From Gigantopelta aegis (Eukaryota > Mollusca > Gastropoda > Neomphalida > Peltospiridae): a stretch of DNA of 64,000 nucleotides. Within the stretch, counting starts at the first letter, position 1; each line of letters begins with the position of its first letter. Below, piece by piece: positions 40,001-55,000 of this stretch. Location: NCBI RefSeq assembly GCF_016097555.1, contig NC_054709.1, forward strand, positions 32,439,299 through 32,503,298, read 5' to 3'. The notes under the pieces were generated by a model. That model did not search any database. It saw only the letters and a program-made list of their open reading frames with translations, and was not told the DNA's origin. A program made the position numbers and the translations under genes.

Positions 40001-43000
40001 ATGACAATTCTGATGTAGTTTTCAGAGGAAACATGCTACATTTTTCCAATGGTAGCAATGGATCTTAGATATATATATACTTTCCCACAGACGGGAAAGC
40101 ACATACCATGGCCTTTGATATACCTGCTGTGGAGACAACAAAAACCTCTATGGATTAATCATATCACCCATCACACCTCAGGTAAGTGCTCTACGGACTA
40201 AAAGTTTTATTTGTTTTGTTTAATGACACCACAAAAGTACATTAATCTATTAATCATCGGACATTAGATGTCGAACATTTGGTAATTTAGATATATAGTC
40301 TTGGAGATGAAACCCGTTACATTTTCCCATTAGTAACAAGTAATCTTTTATATGCACCACATCACAGATAGGATAGCACATACCACGACCTTTGATATAC
40401 CAGTTGTGGTGCATTGGCTGGAATGAGAAATAGCCCAATGGATCGATCCCAAACTGACGGCGCATCAAGCAAGCTCTTTACCACTTGGCTACGTCCTGCT
40501 ACTGACTAAATCCCGCTATATGGAGTATTGGCTGTGACAGACACAGAGTAAGAAGTCCACGGTAGGCAATCGATCCTACAACCTGTCTCACGTCAGGTGA
40601 ACTCTCTACCACTGAGCTACGTCCTGCTACTGACTAAATCCCGCTATATGGAGTATTGGCTGTGACAGACACAGAGTAAGAAGTCCACGGTAGGCAATCG
40701 ATCCTACAACCTGTCTCACGTCAGGTGAACACTCTACCACTGAGCTACGTCCTGCTCCTGACTAAATCCCGCTATATGGAGTATTGGCTGTGACAGACAC
40801 AGAGTAAGAAGTCCACGGTAGGCAATCGATCCTACAACCTGTCTCACGTCAGGTGAACACTCTACCACTGAGCTACGTCCTGCTCCTGACTAAATCCCGC
40901 TATATGGAGTATTGGCTGTGACAGACACAGAGTAAGAAGTCCACGGTAGGCAATCGATCCTACAACCTGTCTCACGTCAGGTGAACACTCTACCACTGAG
41001 CTACGTCCTGCTCCTGACTAAATCCCGCTATATGGAGTATTGGCTGTGACAGACCCAGAGTAAGAAGTCCACGGTAGGCAATCGATCCTACAACCTGTCT
41101 CAGGTCAGGTGAACACTCTACCACTGAGCTACGTCCTGCTCCTGACTAAATCCCGCTATATGGAGTATTGGCTGTGACAGACACAGAGTAAGAAGTCCAC
41201 GGTAGGCAATCGATCCTACAACCTGTCTCACGTCAGGTGAACACTCTACCACTGAGCTATGTCCTGCTCCTGACTAAATCCCACTATATGGAGTATTGGC
41301 TGTGACAGACCCAGAGTAAGAAGTCCATGGTAGGCAATCGATCCTACAACCTGTCTCACGTCAGGTGAACACTCTACCACTGAGCTACGTCCTGCTCCTG
41401 ACTAAATCCCGCTATATGGAGTATTGGCTGTGACAGACACAGAGTAAGAAGTCCATGGTAGGCAATCGATCCTATAACCTGTCTCACGTCAGGTGAACAC
41501 TCTACCACTGAGCTACATTCTGTGCAAACTTCTTCATTGTCTATGCACTTTTTTGGGTAGTGCTTAAAAGAAACAACTACATTGTTCCATTAGCAGCAAG
41601 GGATCTTTTGTATGTACTTTCCTCACAGACAAGATAGTACCTACCATGGCCTTTGATATGCATGTCTTGGTGCATTGGCTGGAAGGAGAAATAGCCAACT
41701 GGGTCCACCGACGGGGATCAATGCTAGGTCAACCGCAAATCAGTGCTTTACCACTGGGTTACGTTCAGACTGCTTTAGGTCCATGGTGTTAACATTATTA
41801 ATTACCAAGACTAATATTTGATGCTTGCAATCATTCTTATCAAGACTTAATGTATATGATAATTGTTAACAAGACTAAAACACATGTACGATTCTGATTG
41901 GTTGTTACTAAAGCACACTTTGTTTTGTGCTTTATTACCATGACTGAGCGTGTTGGCGTTTGATATCTAGTGACCATTACCGATGGCGTTTGTGGGTATT
42001 GAACAAATAGAGGGTGATGAATCCAACAACCTGTTGCTCCATAGGTGAACACTCTTCAGCTGGTTAGATCCCAAATTCATTAAACTGTTTTCGGCCATGC
42101 TTTAAATTACCTGCATACTTTAGATAAGCAGCAGCCACAGGTCAGGGAACTCTTATTAGTTTGTTTCTATCCAATCAGCTGTTTTCATGTCTATCCTAGC
42201 CAGTAAAGTTTGTTTTATTTAACGACGCCACTAGAGCACATTGATTTTTTTATCTTATCATTGGCTATTGGACGTCAAACATATGGTCATTTTGACACTG
42301 TTTTTAGAGGAAACCCGCTGTCGCCACATAGGCTACTCTTTTTACGACAGGCAGCAAGGGATCTTTTATTTGCGCTTCCCACAGGCAGGATAGCACAAAC
42401 CATGGCCTTTGTTGAACCAGTTATGGATCACTGGTCGGTGCAAGTGGTTTACACCTACCCATTGAGCCTTGCGGAGCACTCACTCAGGGTTTGGAGTCGG
42501 TATCTGGATTAAAAATCCCATGCCTCGACTGGGATCCGAACCCAGTACCTACCAGCCTGTAGACCGATGGCCTGCCACGACGCCACCGAGGCCGGTATCC
42601 TAGCCAGTGACCATATCCAGAACAAAACCAGAACAAAGTGGGAAAGAGAACAGAGGGCTCATTCTGCCCTTTGCCAAATTAGCTAAATGTTAATTTTTTA
42701 TACGTAGAGCCAACAATTTTTTTAAATAGCTTATAAAATTTTGTTTAAAATGAAATTAGCTATATGTCTGAAAGCTGATCAAGACACAAATCATTCCAGT
42801 GAGAGCTCTGGAGTTTGTGATGGGCACAATTTGGAATATATAGAGATTATATAATTATTATACGAGCTTGTGCGTCGTACCGATTTTACGAAATGAGTGT
42901 CAGGATTATTGTATTGCCCGAGCGAGAGTGAGAGTGAGATCGATCCTAACATGTGTTTCTTAAAATCAGTACAATTCACACGCGAGTGTAATAATTTCTT

Positions 43001-46000
43001 TATTATCCACATTATCAAAAATAATATTTTTATGAATACCAAGCTAGGACTATGTCAAAACGTTTTTAAACGTAACTAAAAAGAGACGACGAAACGACAT
43101 AATTTTTTATAAGTGTTTAAACTGGGGAAGCTGCATTAAGTTATGACATCGCTTCACAAAATTACGTCATTCGTTGTGCATGTGAAATCATTGACACACG
43201 TGGGTCATATTGGTTATATTTCCCTGAATATCTTGAACTATGTGAATAATATATAGCGGATTCGTCACGAGTATTTTTTAATATGAAAATATCAACCGAG
43301 TCTATGTTAATCGGTATTTGTCGAGGCTCTGCTGAGACAAATACCGATTAACTAGACGAGGTTGATACTTTACATATTAAAAAATACGAGTAGCGAATTC
43401 TGTTTATCCTATAACACTCCTAAAATAACATTTTAATAAAAAAAATAGTAAATCACAGTACTAAATTCGCCGCCATCGGTAATATGACGTCATCACGATT
43501 AGCACAGATTAATTTGACATCATGCATTTCAAACAAATCTTTGAACACATTACGCTCAGGTATACAGGCCTTGTTGGTTTGTAAGCAAATGACCCATCCA
43601 CAGCAACAAATTACCTAGAGACCTTGCAGATTTGCATACCATTATTAACCGGGTTAATAAAGTAAATTATCACATGGGTTTATGACATGGATATCATGGG
43701 CAAGTTATAGGATAAAACTTATTAAGTAGAGCTTTAAGCCGTTATAATAGGTACGGTTCTGAAGATGACCAATCGATCCTGCTGACACATATTGGGGGCA
43801 GGACGTAGCCCGGTGGTATAGTGCTCGATTGATGTACGCTCGGTTTAGGATCGATCCCCGTCAGTGGCCCCATTGGGCTATTTCTTGTTCCAGCCAGTGC
43901 TCCACAACTGGTGTTACAAAGGCGGTGGTATGTACTATCCTGTCTGTGGAATGATGCATATAAAAGATCCCTTGCTGCTAATCGAAAAGAGTAGTCCATG
44001 AAGTGGCGACAGCAGGTGTCCTCTCTCAATATCTGTGTGGTCCTTAACCATATGTCTGACACCATATAACCGTAAATAAAATGTGTTGAGTGCCTCATTA
44101 TATAAAACATTTTCATAAAACATTTCTTGCTGCCACATAGGTTACTCCTACCAAAAAGCTGCAAGGGATATTTTATGTGGACTTTCGAACAAACAGGACA
44201 GTACATACCACAGCTTTTGATGTGCAAGTCATGTGAAACTGGTTACAATCCACTGCACTTCAACCCACTGAGCAATATCCCACAGGCCGGTATGCAGGAT
44301 TTTTAATGGTGTGTGTTTGTGTGTGCGCGCGCACGAATTCCTTGTGATGGGACCAACAATGGTAAAAAAAAAAAAAAAAAAAAAAAAGTTACCTAAATTT
44401 GATTAAAAAAAATAGTGGACCTTTGATAATATGGGGGTGGTTACGTTTGAAGCTGTTGCAACCCCTGCATATGGGCCTGTTCCACCCTCTGTATGTAGTG
44501 TCAAGAAAAGGGTCAATCCACATTCCAACCAGTGCACCATGGCTGGTATATCAAAGGCTATGGAAAGTGTTGTCCTGTCAAACCATCTTAGTGGACCCAT
44601 GCTCTGACTGGACATGTTCCCTTTCAAAACCAGTGCACCATGATATATCAAAGGCTATGGTAAGTGCTGTCCTGTCTGTGGGAAATGTTTATTAAAAGAT
44701 CCCTTGCTACTAATGGAAAAATGTAGCAGGTTTCCTCTCTCAGACTATATATCAAAATTACCAAATGTTTGACATCCAGTAGCCGATGATTAATAAATAA
44801 ATGTGTTCCAGTGTATTGTTAAACAAAACAAAGTGTTTAACAATACAGAGCAGTATGACCTTTGGCTGAAGCAGTGAACAGCGTTTGTTTTGTCACCAAG
44901 TCGGCTTCCTGTAGGTCACCTAGTCTAACACAGCAGGATGTAGCTTGGTGGGAGAGTGCTCGCTTCAGTGGGATGAGTCAAATCAACGAATCAATGTTTT
45001 AAACTTAATTTTGGATGTCAAACATTTGGTAATTCAGACATATAGTCTTAAGACAGGAAACCTGCTGCATTTTGCCATTAGCAGCAAGGGATCTTTTATA
45101 TGCACCATCCCACAGACAGGACAGCACATACCACAGCCTTTCAAATACCAGTCGTGGTGCACTGGCTAGAACAAGAAATAGGAAGGAATGTTTTATTTAA
45201 TGACACACTAACGGTTATATGGCATCAGACACTATGGTTCAGGACAACACAAGTAGAGAGGAAACCCGCTGCCATCACTCCATGGGCTACTCTTTCCGAT
45301 CAGCAGCAAGGGATCTTTTATATGCACCATCCCATAGAGCACTGACTGAAACAAGAAACAAGTCCAATGGGCCCACCAACAGGGAATGAGTTAACTGATT
45401 CAAACAACACAGGCATCACATGTGGATAAGACACACTGAATTTTGCTTGCTCAATTAGGGATCTTTCATAAGCACTTCTAAGACACAGGGCAGCACATAT
45501 CACAGCCTTTGCTATACCATTCATACAGCACTGGTTGGGATGGGAAAAAACCCCAAATAGGTCCACCAAAGAGGTTCCATCCTGTGACCCAAGCACCTGA
45601 GGTGATCACTCTACTAGTGTCACACCAACATCTGTGCTGCATGTCAAGTGTCACACCAACACCTGTGCTGCACGATGTCAAGTGTCACACCAACACCTGT
45701 GCTGCACGATGTCAAGTGTCACACCAACACCTGTGCTGATAGCAAGTCTCACACCAACACCTGTGCTGATGGCAAGTCTCACACCAACACCTGTGCTGAT
45801 GGCAAATGTCACACCAACACCTGTGCTGATGGCAAATGTCACAATCAATTGACAACTTATATGCGCTATCCTGTCTGTGGGATGGTGCATATAAAAGTTC
45901 ATCCTTGCTACTAATGGGAAAAAAATATACATGGTTTCTTCTCTAAGACTATATGTCAAAATGACAAAATATTTGACATCCAATAGCCAATGATTAATAA

Positions 46001-49000
46001 ATCAATGCACTCTGGTGGTGTTAGTAAACAAAACACAACTCTTAAACTTCAACTAGTTGTGATGGGCATAATTGCTCATAATTTGCCCCCATTCCAAGAA
46101 CAACAGTAGTCAGCAGATATGTGAAATATTCTCCACGTCAAACAATCTCTGGTATTGCTACAATGTTCGGTGTATTGTAACTTCCAGTATTCCGCCCTGA
46201 CAACACAGTTAATCAACTCTACACACCCAGAACTCACAATACGGAATGTTCATGGAATACGGAATGTTCATGGAATACGGAAATGTTCACATTACGGAAT
46301 ACTAAAATATTTGAATGGATGGGAAAGTACACAGTGAAACCTCATTTCATTCTTTGCCTGAGGTTCTATGGTCATCGGATCAAACCTTCTCCGTGGACCT
46401 ATTAAGTTCTTTTCCATTCCCAATCAGTGCCCCACAACTAGTACATCAAAGGCTGTGGTATGTGCTGTTCTGTCTGTGGGAAACGTGGATATAAAAGATT
46501 CCTTGCTGCTAATGGAAAAATGTAGTAGTCTTCACAATTGCCAAATATTTTGACATCCAATAGCAAACAAAAAGTTTGTTTGTTTTGTTTAACAAGACCA
46601 CTAGAGCACATTGATTTATTAATCATCGGCTATTGGATGTCAAACATTTGGTAATTTTGACATTTAGTCTTAGTCTTAGAGTATCAAGGGACAGGATAGC
46701 ACATACCACGGCCTTTGATATACACCGACTGGATCCAATAGCAAATGCTTAATTTAATCTATGAACTCTAGTGATGTTGTTAAAAGAGACAAACGTTTTT
46801 GTTTTTCTTCATTTTAGTTACATCAGTTTTCTGCCATTATTCAAATAAATCAGATGGCAATATCACTATTAATGGAAGATCATGTGACTAGTTTTTGACC
46901 AATAAGAATAAAGATATATTTTCATTATGTAATAATGCTTGATATGCATTATTTCCAATATGCACCGGCCTTGGTGGCGTCGTGGTTAGGCCATCGGTCT
47001 ACAGGCTGGTAGGTACTGGGTTCGGATCCCAGTCGAAGCATGGGATTTTTAATCCAGATACCGACTCCAAACCCTGAGTGAGTGCTCCGCAAGGCTCAAT
47101 GGGTAGGTGTAAACCACTTGCACCGACCAGTGATCCATAACTGGTTAACAAAGGCCATGGTTTGTGCTATCCTGCCTGTGGGAAGAGCAAATAAAAGATC
47201 CCTTGCTGCTAATCGGAAAAAGTAGCCCATGTAGTGGTTACAGCGGGTTTCCTCTCAAAATCTGTGTGGTCCGTAATCATATGTCTGACGCCATATAACT
47301 GTAAATAAAATGTATTTTTGATAATGTGGATAATAAAGAAATTATTACACTCGCGTGTGAGTCATACTGTTTTATGAAACACATGTTAGGATCGATCTCA
47401 CTGTCGCTCGGGCTATACAATAATCCTGACACTCGTTTCATAAAATCAGTACTGGCCTTGGTGGCGTCATGGTTAGGCCATCGGTCTACATGCTGGTAGT
47501 TACTGGGTTCGGATCCCAGTCGAGACATGGGATTTTTAATCCAGATACCTACTCCAAACCCTGATATTTGACGTCCAATAGCCGATGATAAGATAAAAAA
47601 AATCAATGTGCTCTAGTGGCGTCATTAAATAAAACAATGTGCTGACAGTAACAAATCAAAGATAAAAATTTCACACACACATTTTTATTTTATTACAGCC
47701 TAAGTTAACAGTATTAAATAAGCTGCAATGACTAAGAATATTTAACACTATCAGTGGCTGTAATTCGATATAATCTTAGGCATGAAAACAGTTGAAATGA
47801 GTCAAGCACAGATATGCATGTACTTTAACCCAGTGTAGATGATCTTGCAACTATCTACAGCTATGAATGTAATTGGAACATTCTGCATTCAGCTAGGTCA
47901 CTGATTCGAAACGACAACTCAGTGAACAAGTACAGTGACTTTTGTCCATGAGGCCATACATCTGTATGTCAAAAAAAAGTCATCGGTCTACAGGCTTTTG
48001 TTAAGTTTGTTTTATTTAACGATGCCACTAGAGCACATTGATTCTTTTTTATCTTATCATCGGCTATTGGACGTCAAATATATGGTCATTCTGACACTGT
48101 TTTGTAGAGGAAACCCGTTGTTTTCCACATAGGCTACTCTTTTACGACAGGCAGCAAGGGATCTTTTATTTGCGCTTCCCACAGGCAGGATAGCACAAAC
48201 CATGGCCTTTGTTGAACTAGTTATGGATCACTGGTTGTTGCAAGTGGTTTACACCCACCCATTGAGCATTTCGGAGCAGTCACTCAGGGTTTGGAGTCGG
48301 TATCTGGAATAAAAATCCCATGCCTCGACTGGTATCCGAACCCAGTACCTACCAGCCTGTAGACCGATGGCCTAACCACGACGCCACCGAGGCCGGTACT
48401 ACATCTGTATGAAAGTCATCAAATGAACATGTAAGGTAAACCCACGTATATGACAGCAATAATGCATTCAGACAGATAAAAGATCCCTTGCTACCTGTTG
48501 TAAAAGAGTAGCCTATGTGGCAACAGCGGGTTTTCTAAAAAAAAAACAGTGTCAGAATGACCATATATTTGACGTCATGCCTGACAGAACACAATGAATG
48601 TTGTCGATTACTGAACCGAAATCAATAATCATAACTACACATTTAACAACTGTTTCTTCGTGCTCAATGTGAGTCATCTGTTGCTGAGAATTCTCTGGCC
48701 AAATCATTCAGGTTAGGTACAAAAAGGATCCGGTTGTTTAGGGCAATTAGTTTGGTACAAAAAGGATCCGGTTGTTTAGGGCAATTAGTTTGGTACAAAA
48801 AGGATCCGGTTGTTTAGGGCAATTAGGTACAAAAAGGATCCGGTTGTTTAGGGCAATTAGTTTGGTACAAAAAGGATCCGGTTGTTTAGGGCAATTAGTT
48901 TGGTACAAAAAGGATCCGGTTGTTTAGGACAATTAGTTTGGTACAAAAAGGATCCGGTTGTTTAGGCAATTAGTTTGGTACAAAAAGGATCCGGTTGTTT

Positions 49001-52000
49001 AGGGCAATTAGTTTGGTACAAAAAGGATCCGGTTGTTTTGTATATTCCTCTTCGTTATAATACAAGAGGCGGAATGTAGCTCACTGGTACAGCGCTCGCC
49101 TGATGCACGATCCATCTAGGATCGATCCCCGTCAGTGGGCCCACTGGACTATTTTTCGTTCCAGCTAGTGCTGCACAACTGGTGTAATAATGGCCGTGGT
49201 ATGTACTATCCTGTCTGTGGGATGGTGCATATAAAAAGATCCCTTGCTGCTAATCGAAAAGAGTAGCCCATGGAGTGGCGACAGCGGGTTTCCTCTCTCA
49301 ATATCTGTGTGGTCCTTAACCATATGTCTGACGCCATATAACTGTCAATAAAATGTGTTGAGTGTGTCATTAAATAAAACATTTCCTTCCTTCCTTCATT
49401 ATAATCCTGTGTTCGAAATAAGCACTTGTCCGTTTGTGCTTAGACAAATACATTTTACCTCAATGGTTGTCCTATGGACAAGTAAACATTTTCAATACAG
49501 TTTCATTTTGAGCTGTAAAAAACCCATCGTTCTTGTACTTGTATGAATCATATTATTTTATTCGGACAAGTGAAAATATTGGCGAACAAGTAGATTTCTA
49601 GATGTACTTGACCAGTGGACTTGTGAACAGTTTTGCTTATTTCTATTATTGTAATCAATTTCATGACTCGTATATCAAAGGCTGTCGTATGTGCTATCCT
49701 GTTTGTAGGATGGTGCATATAAAAGATCCCTTGCTACTAATGGAAAAATATAGCAGGTTTCCTCTCAAAATTACCAAATGTTTGACATGCAATAGCTAAT
49801 GATTAATAAATAAATGTGCCTTTTGTAATCAATTTTTGTCAATAATAATAAAAAGGAAGAAGTTAATTTGGCAGTCACTTTTAAAATATTTAATGAACAA
49901 TGGATTACGTTGGAGAATGCACTTGAAAGCATGGATTCAGTTAAAAAAAATTTTTATAAGTTTCCCCTATGAGGCTTTTTGTCTACTGAATTCACACTTA
50001 CTCTTACATTCACCACTAGGTAGGTAAAACATCTGTTTACATTTCAGTGTGTGTGTGTGTGTGTGTGTGTGAGGGTTTTTTTTTCTCTCAACACACCAGA
50101 TGCTCAGTGAAGCGTAAAGGAATGCTGCTGAACTTACAGTCTGTTTCAGTCACTGGAATGCCATGGCATGACAAAGAGGACATGATTAGTAACATTATGT
50201 CGGGGAGCCCCAGGCAGACATCTACACACACCATCAGGTTACTAGTGGAATTACAACACATGAACCAATGAAGTAATAAATCAACAGGGGTTCAACATCT
50301 TACACAACCAGCCTCTGTGGGGTGTGCTGGCTAAGTCTTCAGATTCAAGGCTGGTAGGTTACTGGGTTCACATCTCGATACTGGCTTCCATTTAAGAGCC
50401 AAGTTAATGAGTGGGTAGGTAGGTGTAAGGCTACTATACAGACTTCTGTCTCACTAACCATTAACAACCATGAACCAACTGTCCTGGACACCAGCCCAGA
50501 TAGCTGAGGTGGGTGCCCAGGACAGCGTGCTTTGACAGCTCACCGGGTAAGGCCATTGTATCTACTTCTTTCTCGCTAACCACTAAGAATTATCCCACTG
50601 TTCTGAACAGATGGCCCAGATAGCTGAGGTGTGTGTCCAGGGCAGCGTGCTTGAACCTTAATTGCAAATAAACTGAAAGCAAAGCAGATATCTTATATTG
50701 GGTGGCCTCTCAAACACCCTACTAAATATGGATTTGTATTAACAAATATGAGGACTGTAACTGTTATTTCACATCTATTAATATGTGAATATTTGCCAAC
50801 TTCAGTGAAAATTTTAGGCCCACAGGTAAAATATTGTTAAAACTGGCAACAGATTCTACATTGTAAGAAAAGACAAAGTAACGCCCATTGCACTAAGTCT
50901 GGCACCACATTTTGTTTTAGTAACACGTTTGTGTCTGTTGCTACTTTAACAATATTTGTCCTAATATCCTATGGGCCTAATATTTGCACTGAAGGTTGCA
51001 CATAGCCATATAGTATTGGGTGTGAAATATCAAAGTTACAGTCCCCATACTTTTTAAATAATTCAATAATCTTTAGGGTTATCGTTTTGTTTTGTTTTTG
51101 TTGTTTTTTTGTGTTTTTTCTTGTTTGTTTGTTTGGGGTTTTTTTTTTTGGGGGGGGGGGGGCACGCGATAAAGTCAGGTCCTCCCAGGATTGACTGTTC
51201 CTTCCCCTCTCTGTCTCCCCCTTCCCCTCTCTCTCTGTCTCCCCCTTCCCCTCTCTCGCCCTTCCCCTCTCTCTCCCTTCCCCTCTCTCTCCCTTCCCCT
51301 CTCTCTCTCCCTTACTCATTCTGTCCACTTCCCCCCATCTCTATGTATCTATCTCCCTCCCTCCCCCTCTGTATCTCCCTTACTCTGTGTCTATCTCTGT
51401 CTGTCTGTCTGTGTATGTCTGTGTCTCTCTCCTCCGCCCCTCTGTCTGTCTGTCTCCTTTCCCCACCCTCTCTCTGTCTGTCTGTCTGTCTCCTTCACCC
51501 CCCTTCTCTGTCTGTCTGTCTCCTTTCCCCACCCTCTCTTTCTATCTCATATATCCAATAGCGTTAGTGTGAACTGGGTGGAGATATTGTTAAACAAACT
51601 GTTATTTCCCTCTCCTTTCATTCACTGCTCTCTACATGACTGTGTGGCAGGTTTCACTATATACAGATAACATCTTGTAACATCTTGCACAGCAGGAAAC
51701 CTGTCCGTAAGGAGAAACAATCAGTATCAAGTGTGTGTGACCTTGACACTCAGCTTCAGAACAGGATCTCTGGTTTGTTCAGGAGGCGGGAGTGCTTGCC
51801 AACAATTTGACTAGTACCATCATTTCTATCACTTCACATTTATCGAACATTTACATCACATTCGTCGAACATTTGGTGCAAAAAAACAGTCTAGTGAGAA
51901 TTATTTGACTGGTACCATCATTTCTATCACATCACATTCATTAAACATTTAATGCAAAAACCAGTCTAGTGAGCATTATTTGACTGGTACCATCATTTCT

Positions 52001-55000
52001 ATCAGATCACATTCATCGAACATTTGGTGCAAAAAACCCAGTCTAGTGAGCATTATTTGACTGGTACCATCATTTCTATCAGATCACATTCATCGAACAT
52101 TTGGTGCAAAAAACCCAGTCTAGTGAGCATTATTTGACTGGTACCATCATTTCTATCACTTCACATTCATCAAACATTTGGTGCAAAAACCAGTCTAGTG
52201 AGCATTATTTGACTGGTACCATCATTTCTATCACTTCACATTCATCAAACATTTGGTGCAAAAACCAGTCTAGTGAGCATTATTTGACTGGTACCATCAT
52301 TTCTATCACATCACATTCATCGAACATTTGGTGCAAAAACCAGTCTAGTGAGCATTATTTGACTGGTACCATCATTTCTATCACATCACATTCATCAAAC
52401 ATTTGATGCAAAAACCAGTCTAGTGAGCAACCGCTCTTCTTGTGTTGGACCTGTAGGTACATCATGAAGTGAAGCATGTTACCATGGTTACAGGGATGTG
52501 TCATTCAGGGTGGAGTTCAAGAGGTGCAGCTACACTTATGAGATTTTATACAAGTTCTGACTTTTGCATATAAAGTAGATAAATTCACACAAAATGACAT
52601 ATCATTATTTTACAACATTGACTAGTGCATGTGAAATAACAATGAACTGAACATTTTTAATAAATGGAGATGGGATTATTATTATTATTAGTTTTTTTTT
52701 TTTTTTAAATTGTTTTTTCCCCCAGTCCATTCTGACCATGTCAAGGTTGGGGAGCCTTGAACTCATGGCCTTACATCAAAGTAATATAATTTATATACAA
52801 GTACATATATCTAATTTGTGGTATAATAATGTTATATAGTCATATATAACAATTTGATACATAAATGCATTTGTAATGTTTCTGTGTAAATTAAAGATTG
52901 GTAAAAAAACAAAACAAATTGCTATGACGCATATAATGGAAAGGACTGGGAAATATAGGAGAAGAAGAAAGAAGATATAATGGTTAAAACACATAATAAT
53001 AAATTTATAAATATATAAATAAATAAGCAAACAAACAAACAAAACAAAACAAATAAATAAATAAACAAATAAAACAAATAAAATAAATAAATAAATAAAT
53101 AAATACATGGTGTGTGTTTGTGTGTGTGTTTAAATCTATACTAGCGCGAAAGGAAAAAGACCTGGAATTCAAAACAAGCTATTGTTAGGAAATATGTTTC
53201 AGTCAAAGAGATTAAGCCATGGTGTCCATTGTTGATTAAAAATTTTGTAATTGCAATTCTTATATAAAATAAATCTTTCTATTTCAAACTTGTTTTGCAA
53301 AATGTTTTTAACTCCATTGATATATATTATTTTTTTCTGTACTTTCATACAGTAGATATAATATTTAATGTTAATAATCAACCAATTTACAAAGTTACTA
53401 TTTTCGTTATTGATCATACCAAACATAACAATATCTTGACTAAAAATAATGTCAATTCCTGTTTCAGTCAATATCCATTCTCGTACTGATTCCCAAATGG
53501 GGTTAACCTTGTTACAGTCAAAGAAAAGATGTTGTAACATTTCACATGAAGCTTTGCAGAAGTCGCAAGCATTAGAATCCACGTAATGTATCATATACAA
53601 AAATGTATTAGTAGTTAAGATTCTGTGTACTATTCTATACTGAAACCATGATAATGTTGTGTCTTTTACACATCGAAAAGGAATAACATAATACTTTTCC
53701 CATTTCTTTGTATCATACATGTATCCTTCATTTGCATATTTCAGTTGTGCTTTTGGAATGACAGTTTGTGAATTTAACATATCATACATATGTTTACAAC
53801 TGCTTTTGTCTTTTAATAAATGTTTTATCTTAAACGGGAAAACAGGATTTTTAAGACTTGTGAAAGTGTCATCGTTTATGTTTTCTAATTTGTTTATAAA
53901 TGATTTAACAGCAAGAAATTTGTATTTATATGATATTTTGTTATAAACTGTTCGTATGTTAAAACATCACCTTGTTCGTTTAATAAATCATTAATAAATG
54001 TGATACCATTATTGATATAATGTTTGTATATAAATGGTTTGTAAAGCAGTCATCTCAGGTTTTATTTAACGATGCACTCAACACATTTTATTTACGGTCA
54101 TATGGCGTCAGACATATGGTTAAGGACCACATAGATCTTGAGAGGAAACCTGCTGTCGCCACTACATGGGCTACTCTTTCCGATTAACAGCAAGGTATCT
54201 TTTATTTGCGCTTCCCACAGGCAGGATAGCACAAACCATGGCCTTTGTTGACCCAGTTATGGATCACTGATCGGTGCAAGTGGTTTACACCTACCCATTG
54301 AGCCTTGCGGAGCATTCACTCAGGATTTGGAGTCGGTATCTCGATTAAAAATCCCATGCCTCGACTGGGATCCGAACCCAGTACCTACCAGCCTGTAGAC
54401 CGATGGCCTAACCACGACGCCACTGAGGCCGTTCTCTCAGGTGAGTGGGTCATTGGATCGAACCTTCTCGCTGGAACCATACTATAATTTATTTATTTTT
54501 CCCCCATCCTAAACAGTATCTCAAGAGTGGTATATCTTAGGTCATGGTATGTACTGTCCTTTCTATGGGAAAGTGCATATAAAAGATCCTTTGCTGTTAA
54601 TGGAAAAATTTATTTGTATTTATTTTTGTTTTTGTTTAACGACACCACTAGGCCACATTGATTAATTAATCATTGGTTATTGGATGTCAAACACTTGGTA
54701 ATTGTTTAACGACACCACTAGGTTACATTGATTAATTAATCATTGGTTATTGGATGTCAAACACTTGGTAATTGTTTAACGACACCACTAGGTTACATTG
54801 ATTAATTAATCATTGGTTATTGGATGTCAAACATTTGGTAATTGTTTGTTTCACGACACCACTAGGCCACCATTGATTAATTAATCATTGGTTATTGGAT
54901 GTCAAACACTTGGTAATTGTTTGTTTAACGACACCACTAGGCCACCATTGATTAATTAATCATTGGTTATTGGATGTCAAACATTTGGTAATTGTTTGTT

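Noticed and set aside
40499..41520. CRISPR-like array
   Set aside because: Tandem 128-bp units without spacers, in a eukaryotic intron. The same holds for the other arrays.
650..49392. tRNA genes
   Set aside because: The A- and B-box matches belong to SINE heads; none shows a complete cloverleaf with paired acceptor stem by eye.
52478..52491. Perfect RFX X-box match (GTAACCATGGTAAC on the minus strand)
   Set aside because: About one such match is expected by chance in 64 kb when spacing is free; no supporting context.
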